Shown here: piece after piece, positions 49,826-56,763 of the stretch
Position numbering within the stretch: the first letter of the stretch is position 1
Layout of the letters: each line of letters begins with the position of its first letter
Assembly (NCBI GenBank): GCA_021323655.1
Contig: JAJPKO010000042.1
Span: 59,546-123,545 of the forward strand
Origin: Acidobacteriaceae bacterium
GTDB taxonomy: Bacteria > Acidobacteriota > Terriglobia > Terriglobales > Acidobacteriaceae
Reading direction: 5' to 3'
Length of the DNA: 64,000 nt
Position numbers and translations under genes: made by a program
Notes under the pieces: model-generated
Told to the model about the DNA's origin: nothing
Seen by the model: only the letters and a program-made list of their open reading frames with translations
Database searches by the model: none

Positions 49826-50105
49826 TCACCAGATCGAAATCACCGTGCTGCTCTCACCCGGCTTGTCTGAGCTGCGCGCCTCGATGTGTCCCTCATGCTT
49901 TGCCACAATGCCGCGCACCCCCCAGAACCCGTTCCCTTCTCCTGCCTCGTCGTAAAGAAAGGCTCAAAGATGCGCGCCAGATGCTTCTCCGCCATGCCGC
50001 ATCCTGTGTTGCCGATGCTGAAGCGCACCCCAGGCTGCCGCCATTTCCCATGGCCTCAATCGCATTCAGCAGCGGTCATCAATCACCTGCCGGGTTGGCT
50101 CCACA
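49826..50105 (-). pseudogene. Remnant of a histidine-kinase ATPase domain
   Basis: Successive frames on the minus strand encode an N-box (LLNAIEAMGNGGSL), a G1 box and F box (VRFSIGNTGCGMAEKHLARI, then FEPFFTTRQEKGTGSG) and the domain end (GIVAKHEGHIEARSSDKPGE, then SSTVISIW and a stop at 49826). These are the ordered parts of a HATPase_c domain, separated by at least two frameshifts, with the D-x-G-x-G of the G1 box altered. The dimerisation and sensor parts are absent. It is a decayed sensor kinase. Confidence 0.75.
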
Positions 50106-50122
50106 CAAGTCAGGCAGAAGCT

Positions 50123-50356
50123 TTAGCATTTCTTGCATTTGGCCAGAATGGCCTTGTGCAGGCGGCTGCGCAGATCGTTCGGTAACTCGTACAGCTCATG
50201 GCTGCGATAAATCTCGATGGTCTTGCGCGTGGTGTTCAAAGTAACCACACAGTGCTCACAGCCGCGCAGATGCTCTTCCAGTTCGGCCCGCAGTGCAGCC
50301 GAGACCCGGTCGTCCATCAGGTCATCCAACAAGGCAATAAATTCCGTGCAGGTCAC
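50123..50356 (-). CDS. Zinc-finger anti-sigma factor (ZAS type)
   Basis: The protein has 77 residues. The zf-HC2 signature H-x3-C-x2-C is present (EEHLRGCEHCVVTLNTTRKT), with an upstream Cys in MTCTEFIALLDDLMD. No membrane helix is present, so it is a soluble anti-sigma factor. It overlaps the ECF sigma gene by 4 nt (ATGA) and is co-translated with it, the standard arrangement for redox- or zinc-sensitive pairs such as RsrA-like proteins. The C-terminus ends in KCKKC. Confidence 0.85.
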   Translation of the reverse strand: MTCTEFIALLDDLMDDRVSAALRAELEEHLRGCEHCVVTLNTTRKTIEIYRSHELYELPNDLRSRLHKAILAKCKKC

Positions 50357-50982
50357 TTCGCACCACCATTCCTCTTGTCCTTGCGGAAGTACCGGCTCAG
50401 CCGCTCCCGCAATTGTAGCCGTGCCCGCAGCAGGCGCGACTTAACGGCCGGAACACTCAGTCCCAGTGTTTCTGCGGTCTCTTCTGTTGAGAGACCTTCT
50501 ACGTCTCGCAGCACAAACACCACGCGGAACCCCGGGGGCAGGCCCTGGATCGTCTTGCGCAGAATCTCAGCCAGCTCCGATTGGCTGTATTGCTGCTCCG
50601 GATCCGGTCCCCAGTCGGCCAGATCGCGCGGCATGGAGCCCTCCTCAGTCTCCACGTCCTCATCAATCGAAACCATACGCCCGGTACGCCGCTTCCGCAG
50701 CCGCATCAGCGCTTCATTTACCGCAATGCGTACCAGCCAGGTGTAGAACTTCGAGTTGCCCTGGAACTGGTCCAGTTTCTCGTATGCCTTCAGAAACGAG
50801 TCCTGCACCACGTCTTCCGCGTCCTCGCGGTTCTGGGTAATGTGCTGTGCAATCCGGAAAACCTGGCGGTCATACTGCTTCACCAGCTTCTCGAATGCCT
50901 GTACGTCCCCTTCCCGCGCCCGGTTGACGAGCAGAACGTCCGGGTGGACCTCCTCAGTCCCTTGTGTTTGGATGTCTGGCAT
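50353..50982 (-). CDS. ECF RNA polymerase sigma factor (RpoE-like)
   Basis: The protein has 209 residues. Region 2 reads AFEKLVKQYDRQVFRIAQHI, then TQNREDAEDVVQDSFLKAYE and FYTWLVRIAVNEALMRLRKR. Region 4 is LPPGFRVVFVLRDVEGLSTE, then ETAETLGLSVPAVKSRLLRA. An acidic linker of about 30 residues with DEDVETEEG joins them. It is paired with the ZAS anti-sigma factor downstream. Target promoters are unknown; the divergent lytic transglycosylase could be one. It diverges from that gene across 190 nt. Confidence 0.92.
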   Translation of the reverse strand: MPDIQTQGTEEVHPDVLLVNRAREGDVQAFEKLVKQYDRQVFRIAQHITQNREDAEDVVQDSFLKAYEKLDQFQGNSKFYTWLVRIAVNEALMRLRKRRTGRMVSIDEDVETEEGSMPRDLADWGPDPEQQYSQSELAEILRKTIQGLPPGFRVVFVLRDVEGLSTEETAETLGLSVPAVKSRLLRARLQLRERLSRYFRKDKRNGGAK

Positions 50983-51101
50983 GACAGATGGCTTCAGGAA
51001 CTTCGACCTTTCTTGACCAGAACACAGCCGCCGCTGTGCTCCTTATCTATAGTAAACGCGCGTTCCCCAAACGGCCAAAGCACAGCAGTTCAAAGGGGGG
51101 C

Positions 51102-51125
51102 CGTTCCTTATCAGGAACGTTTTTT
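51102..51125 (+). terminator. Perfect hairpin with T-run upstream of the lytic transglycosylase
   Basis: CGTTCCT-TATC-AGGAACG, seven-base perfect arms, followed by six T. It looks like an intrinsic terminator for plus-strand transcripts, but no plus-strand gene precedes it for almost 1.9 kb. Alternatively AGGAAC may be an ECF -35 element. Confidence 0.55.
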
Positions 51126-51173
51126 CACTCCATGTAACACGCGCCGCAACATTCCCCCGCATTTCGTCTTACA

Positions 51174-53564
51174 TTGAATACAGGCAGGAGTGTGCGAAGA
51201 GCAGTGAGGGCAGCGTGTTCAGTGTGGTTGCGTATTGCGGTAGTCATTATCGGCAGCATGATTGCAGGAACATGCTGGTCACAGGGCACCTCTGCCCATA
51301 AGAAGCACAGGACAACGGCTTCTGCGGCCACTTCGAAGACACATCATTCCAGCCATACAGCGCACAAAACCACGGCCACAACACACGGCAGGCGTGCCAC
51401 ACACCGCAGGCACCGCCCGCTGTCCGCACGCGCTCGGGCAAAGAGCCATAAGCTCCAACAGGCCTTTGTCGCCTCCTCTCAGCTTCGCCCCATGGCGCAG
51501 CAGCTTGCAGCCATGCGCACTCCGGCAGCTTATGCAGGAGTCACATCGTACGCCCGCGCCCATACCGGAGAAGCCTCCGCGGCCGCTTACATCGCGTTGG
51601 GACACGCCTATCTGCTCGACCACAAATATCCGGAAGCCGTGAACTCCTTCCGTCAGGCCAATATTCAGGGAAATGCTCTCGATGATTACGCCGACTACCT
51701 CGAAGCGCAGGCCGATTTACAGTCGAATAACCTGCCGCAGGCCGAGACCATCCTGAGCACCTTCGTGCAGAAGCATCCGGACAGCATCTTCGTCCCCAGC
51801 ATTCCCGTGCTGCAGGCCAATCTCTTTATTCAGGAAGGTGACCCACAAGCCGCGCTGCGCATTCTGGACACGCACAAAGGTGAAGCAATTGCGAACCACG
51901 CTGACTACCAGCTCGCACTGGCAAAGTCCTATCAGATGGCTGGCCGCGCAACCGATGCGGCGCAGATGTTCCGCCGCGTCTTTCTGGGCTTTCCTCTCAG
52001 CAATGAAGCCGCAGTCGCCAAAACGCAGCTTGCCGCCATGGGAGCAACATCGTCGCTCACAATAGAAGAGCGCAGCCGCCACGCCGATGCGCTCTATAAG
52101 GCAGGGCGCTACAACGACGCCGTGGAAGAATACCGCGCGCTCGCGAATGATCCTTCTGTCACCGATGGCCTGAAGAATTCGCTCCTTGTCGCTGCCGCGC
52201 ATTGTGACTTCAAGCTGAAGCGCTTCAGCAAAGACGAACTCGACCGCATCCCGGACACAAACGACGAAACCGGAGCGCGCCGCCTGTATCTTCTGATGGA
52301 ATACGCGCGCGATAAAGATGACGGCGAGACCCAGCGCAATATCGTCCTTCAGATGGAGCAGCGCTTTCCGCAAAGCCCCTGGCTGGCCGAGGCGCTTTAT
52401 TCCAGCGGCAATATGTATCTGCTGCGTAAGGACTACCCGGCGGCCATTCGGTATTACGGCGATCTTGCGCGCCGCTTTCCGCGACATGCGTATGCTCCCA
52501 GCGCGCACTGGCGTGCTGCATGGCTCAACTACCGTATTCGGCAGTTCTCTGAAGCTGCCCGCCTGATGGACGAGCAGATTGCCGTCTACCACGGCGGCAA
52601 GGAAATACCCTCCGCATTGTATTGGCGCGGACGCATCTATCAGGACCAGGAGCACCGACCGGACATGGCCGCTGCTTACTACCGCGCGGTCGCACGCGTC
52701 TATCGCCATTACTACTACGCAGCGATTGCACAGCAGCGTCTTCAGGAACTGGGCAATGTAAAGCCCGTCTCCATCGCGTTCCTGGATGCAATGCAACCGG
52801 AACCCATTCCCCCACTTTCCGATGACATTCCCGACGACGATCCTCATGTCGTCCGCGCCCGCTTGTTGGCAAACGCTGGACTGAATGAATACATTGCGCC
52901 GGAAATCCAGGCCGCCGACGGAAGTGACGAATGGGGCGCTCTGGCTGAAGCGAAAATCTACGCTTCCTATGGAGAGACCTGGCGCGCAATGCGGGCCATG
53001 AAGCGCGCTGTCCCGTTCTATACCTCTGCTCCGATTGATGCTCTGCCAATGGAATACTGGCGCATCCTCTTCCCGCAGAGCTATTGGTCCACCATTAAAA
53101 CCGAATCGGAAAAGAACGGCCTAGACCCGTATATGGTCGCTTCGCTCATCCGGCAGGAATCTGAATTCAATCCCAATGCCATGTCGCGAGCGAACGCCTA
53201 CGGCCTGATGCAGCTCCTGCCCTCGGTAGGCCGCAGCATGGCAAAGGAAGAAGGTATCCGACACTTCTCAACGAGTACCCTGCTCGATCCGACCGTGAAT
53301 ATCCGGCTGGGAACGCGCTACCTGCGGCAGACGCTCGACAAATTCAACAATCAGCCTGAATACACCTTCGCAGCCTACAATGCGGGCGACAACCGCGTCA
53401 CCGACTGGCAATCCATTGGAAGCTACACCGGAATTGACGAGTTCGTCGAGTCTATTCCATTTACTGAAACGCGCGAATACGTGCAGGCAATCCTTCGCAA
53501 CGAAGAGATATATCGGGAGCTGGACCACGCCCAGACAGCCCAGGCAAAAAGCACATTGAAATAA
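51174..53564 (+). CDS. Soluble lytic murein transglycosylase with TPR-like repeats
   Basis: Up to 796 residues. A signal peptide (SVWLRIAVVIIGSMIAGTCW) is followed by a 60-residue basic, His/Thr-rich linker, then many TPR-like helical repeats (for example AAYIALGHAYLLDHKYPEAV and AIRYYGDLARRFPRHAYAPS). The C-terminal SLT domain has the catalytic Glu in MVASLIRQESEFNPNAMSRA, then NAYGLMQLLPSVGRSMA and TFAAYNAGDNRVTDW. It cleaves peptidoglycan in the periplasm. The start is uncertain: TTG at 51174 is the longest, and GTG at 51204 would place the signal peptide closer to the N-terminus. It may open the wall for flagellum or secretion complexes. Confidence 0.88.
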   Translation: MNTGRSVRRAVRAACSVWLRIAVVIIGSMIAGTCWSQGTSAHKKHRTTASAATSKTHHSSHTAHKTTATTHGRRATHRRHRPLSARARAKSHKLQQAFVASSQLRPMAQQLAAMRTPAAYAGVTSYARAHTGEASAAAYIALGHAYLLDHKYPEAVNSFRQANIQGNALDDYADYLEAQADLQSNNLPQAETILSTFVQKHPDSIFVPSIPVLQANLFIQEGDPQAALRILDTHKGEAIANHADYQLALAKSYQMAGRATDAAQMFRRVFLGFPLSNEAAVAKTQLAAMGATSSLTIEERSRHADALYKAGRYNDAVEEYRALANDPSVTDGLKNSLLVAAAHCDFKLKRFSKDELDRIPDTNDETGARRLYLLMEYARDKDDGETQRNIVLQMEQRFPQSPWLAEALYSSGNMYLLRKDYPAAIRYYGDLARRFPRHAYAPSAHWRAAWLNYRIRQFSEAARLMDEQIAVYHGGKEIPSALYWRGRIYQDQEHRPDMAAAYYRAVARVYRHYYYAAIAQQRLQELGNVKPVSIAFLDAMQPEPIPPLSDDIPDDDPHVVRARLLANAGLNEYIAPEIQAADGSDEWGALAEAKIYASYGETWRAMRAMKRAVPFYTSAPIDALPMEYWRILFPQSYWSTIKTESEKNGLDPYMVASLIRQESEFNPNAMSRANAYGLMQLLPSVGRSMAKEEGIRHFSTSTLLDPTVNIRLGTRYLRQTLDKFNNQPEYTFAAYNAGDNRVTDWQSIGSYTGIDEFVESIPFTETREYVQAILRNEEIYRELDHAQTAQAKSTLK

Positions 53565-53566
53565 CA

Positions 53567-53688
53567 CGCCATTGCTGAAGGCCTGGCTGTTGTAAAAGAT
53601 GAATCAGCCCTTACAACTCACCTTGAGCAAATGGTTTGGGAGCCACATTATCTCGCCTACGAGCAGGAAACCGAAGCTCCCGCTTAAA
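53567..53688 (+). pseudogene. Possible C-terminal remnant of a malic-enzyme-like protein
   Basis: In frame after the transglycosylase stop, codons read AIAEGLAVVKDESALTTHLE, then QMVWEPHYLAYEQETEAPA and a stop at 53686-53688. The pattern with a late M/I-W-E-P-x-Y-x-x-Y is what I expect at the C-terminus of NAD-dependent malic enzymes. There is no start codon or remaining upstream part. The identification rests on one short motif. Confidence 0.35.
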
Positions 53689-53735
53689 AGCAATTTGCAA
53701 CTGCACGGACCTTCAGAACGTGCCGCCGCTGCTCT

Positions 53736-54407
53736 CTAATCCACTGCGGCGGTCAGCTGATGCCTGATATCTGCGCCACGCACCCAGAAGATCACGTCCA
53801 TTGCAATGTTTGTGGCGTGGTCGGCAATGCGTTCCAAATTCCGGGAAATAATAATGGCCTGTAGCGCCTGCGGACTCAGTTCCGGATGGTCCTGGATGAA
53901 TTTCGTAAGTTCCTGGTGGGCAGTGCGGTTCATACGGTCAATTTCATCATCCATCGCCAGTACGGATTCTGCGACCTGGGCATCCGCATCCAGCAGTGAC
54001 TGCAATGCGGTGCGGATCATACGCGAAGCATGATTGCGCATTCCATCAATGTCCAGAGGCAGGTCAATGGGAATGCCTTCAATTTTCTCTGAGGCGCGTA
54101 AAACAATGCTCATGGCCTGGTCGCCGATACGTTCCAGGTCTCCGTTGATCTTGATGACTGCCAGAATAAAACGCAGGTCAATGGCCATGGGCTGCTCTTT
54201 TGCGAGCAGATCATAGGCCATCTCATCCAACTCACGCTGCGCTGCGTTAATGGCCTTCTCGTTGTCGCGAACAAACTGGCAGAGTCCGGGATCAAGCTGA
54301 AGATAAGCGTCCACTGACGCCTCAAGCGCCTGCTGAGAAAGAGCAGCCATTGCCAGTATCTTGTCCTTCAGTTCGGCAAGCTGCTGCTGAAAATGGATGC
54401 GGGGCAA
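53736..54407 (-). CDS. phoU: Phosphate signalling protein PhoU
   Basis: The protein has 223 residues from the TTG at 54407, which has GGAGG five bases upstream; the frame is open to 54476 but this extra 23 residues lack family similarity. The two PhoU three-helix repeats are seen: LAELKDKILAMAALSQQALE, then MAIDLRFILAVIKINGDLER and IGDQAMSI in the first, and LTKFIQDHPELSPQALQAII, then ISRNLERIADHATNIAMDVI in the second. E-R-I-G/A-D metal-cluster motifs are intact in both. It links phosphate transport to PhoR signalling. No pst or pho genes are nearby. Confidence 0.92.
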   Translation of the reverse strand: MPRIHFQQQLAELKDKILAMAALSQQALEASVDAYLQLDPGLCQFVRDNEKAINAAQRELDEMAYDLLAKEQPMAIDLRFILAVIKINGDLERIGDQAMSIVLRASEKIEGIPIDLPLDIDGMRNHASRMIRTALQSLLDADAQVAESVLAMDDEIDRMNRTAHQELTKFIQDHPELSPQALQAIIISRNLERIADHATNIAMDVIFWVRGADIRHQLTAAVD

Positions 54408-54620
54408 GAATTCCTCCAACTTCCAGTATGCAATAGATATGTAACAATCCCGAGAAAAGTTCGCACGGAGAATCAATCTTGCTCCTGTTCTGGACCGGGT
54501 TCCACCACGGTTCTCTTGCGCGCAACTTTCTCCTTACGCTTTTATGAAGTTCTTACCCCTTGCTCGTGTGGATTTTCCTTCACTTTGAGAAGGAGTCTCG
54601 CGGAAAGAGGCAAAAGTAAA

Positions 54621-54650
54621 GAGCGTGGCGGTTTCTTTCCCGCCACGCTC
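54621..54650 (-). terminator. Terminator of hppD
   Basis: Perfect 11-base arms GAGCGTGGCGG / CCGCCACGCTC with an eight-base loop, followed on the minus strand by TTTACTTTTG. It lies 14 nt after the hppD stop. Confidence 0.85.
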
Positions 54651-54663
54651 CTGACCCTGCTAT

Positions 54664-55788
54664 CTACAAATTGCCGCGTGACGCCTGTTCGCGTTCAATG
54701 GCTTCAAAGAGCGCCTTAAAATTGCCCTTGCCGAAGCTGCGGCTGCCCTTACGCTGGATAATTTCGTAAAACAGGGTTGGACGGTCTTCCACTGGGCGCG
54801 TAAAGATCTGCAACATATATCCTTCATCGTCCCGGTCAACCAGAATTCCAAGTTTTTCCAGGTCCTGGATCGGCTCGTCAATTTTTCCTACTCGCTTTTC
54901 CAGTTCGGTGTAGTACGTGTGCGGTACTTTCAGAAACTCAACGCCCTGGGCCTGGAGCTGCGAGACAGTGTGGAGGATGTCATTTGTCGCTAGGGCGATG
55001 TGCTGTACGCCGGGTCCGTGATAATACTCCAGATATTCTTCAACCTGCGATTTTCTGCGGCCTTCTGCTGGTTCATTAATCGGGAACTTTACGCGCCCGT
55101 TGCCATTTGCCATCACCTTGGACATCAGAGCGGAATATTCTGTCGAAATGTCTTTGTCGTCGAAGTGCTGGTAAAGAGAGAAGCCCATTACATCGGCATA
55201 GAAATCCACCCAGCGGTTCATCTCGTTCCAGCCGACATTGCCGACCATATGATCCACGTGGAGCAGTCCTACAGGACGCGCAAGTGTATCTTCTTCCACC
55301 GCTCGATATCCAGGCATAAAAACGCCTTTGTACTCCCCGCGCTCCACAAAGGTATGGACGGTGTCGCCATACGTTGCAATGGTCGAGAGCCTGACGACGC
55401 CATTTTCATCGCGCAGTTCAAACGGTTCACGGATGCTGCGGGCGCCGCGTCTGGTGGTTTCTTTCCATGCGAGCTTTGCGTCGTCCACCCATAGTGCAAC
55501 GTCATGAACTCCATCGCCATGACGGTGCACGTGCTCGGCAATTTCTCCGTCGGGCCGCAGGGGAGTTGTGAGCACAAATCGGACCTTGCCCTGCTGTAAA
55601 ACATAGGAGGCGCGGTTCCGAGCGCCTGTTTCAGGTCCGGCATAAGCAACCAGCTTCATTCCAAATGCCAGCCGGTAATAATAAGCGGACTGCCGTGCAT
55701 TGCCGACATAAAATTCAACGTAGTCCGTTCCATTCAGGGGAAGAAAATCCTTCTGGGTCTGCACTTCAGGATGCGCAAGGGAGGACAT
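54664..55788 (-). CDS. hppD: 4-hydroxyphenylpyruvate dioxygenase
   Basis: This Fe(II) enzyme of tyrosine degradation has 374 residues from ATG at 55788. It has two vicinal-oxygen-chelate domains. Iron ligands are in LLHVDHMVGNV (His), GPGVQHIALATNDI (His) and TLFYEIIQRKG (Glu). The C-terminal substrate gate GSRSFGKGNFKALFEAIERE is complete. The start with GGAG nine bases upstream is preferred over ATG at 55806. It diverges from pncA across 131 nt. No homogentisate dioxygenase is adjacent, so downstream steps must lie elsewhere. Confidence 0.95.
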   Translation of the reverse strand: MSSLAHPEVQTQKDFLPLNGTDYVEFYVGNARQSAYYYRLAFGMKLVAYAGPETGARNRASYVLQQGKVRFVLTTPLRPDGEIAEHVHRHGDGVHDVALWVDDAKLAWKETTRRGARSIREPFELRDENGVVRLSTIATYGDTVHTFVERGEYKGVFMPGYRAVEEDTLARPVGLLHVDHMVGNVGWNEMNRWVDFYADVMGFSLYQHFDDKDISTEYSALMSKVMANGNGRVKFPINEPAEGRRKSQVEEYLEYYHGPGVQHIALATNDILHTVSQLQAQGVEFLKVPHTYYTELEKRVGKIDEPIQDLEKLGILVDRDDEGYMLQIFTRPVEDRPTLFYEIIQRKGSRSFGKGNFKALFEAIEREQASRGNL

Positions 55789-55919
55789 CGAAACTACTCC
55801 ATTCACTAAATAAAATTAGAGGCGCCAACAAGCAGCCTGGCTTGTGGGCCGTTGCACAATGCGACCCATTAACATATACCCTGAAGAGCACGATTGAAAA
55901 GACCCCAAACCAAGGCTCA

Positions 55920-56546
55920 ATGGCGATGGAAATTACAACACACGACGTTTTTCTGGTGATTGATGTGCAGAGAGACTTTTGCCCCGGTGGCGCGCTCCCT
56001 GTGCCATCCGGCGATGAAGTTGTGCCGATCATTAACCAGATTGCCCAACGCTTTGAGCATGTTGTGTTGACGCAGGACTGGCATCCGAAACATCATCTTT
56101 CTTTTGCTTCCAGCCATCCGGGGAAGGCTTCGCTCCACGTTGTGGAAGCGTCCTATGGAGAACAGACACTCTGGCCTGATCACTGCGTGCAGGGAAGCGC
56201 GGGTGCGGAATTCCATCCCAGCCTGGATATTCCGCATGCAGAATTGATTCTGCGCAAGGGTTTCCGCCGCGAGATTGATTCGTATTCCGCTTTCCAGGAA
56301 AATGACCGGCGGACGAAGACCGGACTCGCAGGTTATCTTCGCGAACGCGGAATTACGAGAGTATTTCTTGCAGGGTTGGCTTACGACTATTGTGTGCGAT
56401 TCTCCGCAATGGACACCAAGGCTGCCGGGTTTGAGGCAGTGGTGATAGAAAATGCCTGCCGCGCCATCGCTTTGGGCAATTCTATAGAGGAAACAATGAA
56501 TGATTTTCGCCGTAGTGGAGTCCAGCAGATCTACTTCAAATTATGA
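55920..56546 (+). CDS. pncA: Nicotinamidase
   Basis: The protein has 208 residues. Catalytic triad positions are visible: Asp in VFLVIDVQRDFCPGG, Lys in LILRKGFRREIDSYSAF and Cys in GLAYDYCVRFSAMD. The metal-binding motif D-W-H-P-x-x-H is in LTQDWHPKHHLSFAS. It hydrolyses nicotinamide to nicotinate for NAD salvage. The ATG at 55920 has AAGG five bases before it; the open frame back to 55665 crosses the start of hppD and is not coding. A tyrosine replaces the usual threonine before D-Y-C. Confidence 0.92.
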   Translation: MAMEITTHDVFLVIDVQRDFCPGGALPVPSGDEVVPIINQIAQRFEHVVLTQDWHPKHHLSFASSHPGKASLHVVEASYGEQTLWPDHCVQGSAGAEFHPSLDIPHAELILRKGFRREIDSYSAFQENDRRTKTGLAGYLRERGITRVFLAGLAYDYCVRFSAMDTKAAGFEAVVIENACRAIALGNSIEETMNDFRRSGVQQIYFKL

Positions 56547-56575
56547 ACATCACTTAAAAAGATAGTTAAATCTGC

Positions 56576-56718
56576 TTCTTCGGAAATTCAAGATTGTTAA
56601 CAAGCCGTCAATTCTGCGCAGCATGTATTAAATGACTATTACAGCTGTTCTTTCTTAAGTTTCACTTAAGAAATCCGCCCTTACCTTCAAACCAACCCCG
56701 GACAACTTTTCCGAAGAA
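56576..56718. promoter_or_regulatory. Nested inverted repeats upstream of the TonB receptor
   Basis: The outer pair TTCTTCGGAAA (56576-56586) / TTTCCGAAGAA (56708-56718) is perfect over 11 bases. The inner pair TTTCTTAAG (56651-56659) / CTTAAGAAA (56665-56673) is perfect over nine with a five-base spacer. All lie between pncA and the receptor start at 56764. They look like operators of a dimeric regulator, perhaps with DNA looping. Confidence 0.55.
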
Positions 56719-56763
56719 AACTGATAAAGCGTTGAATTGTGTCCGGCAATTCAGGAGGTAAGT

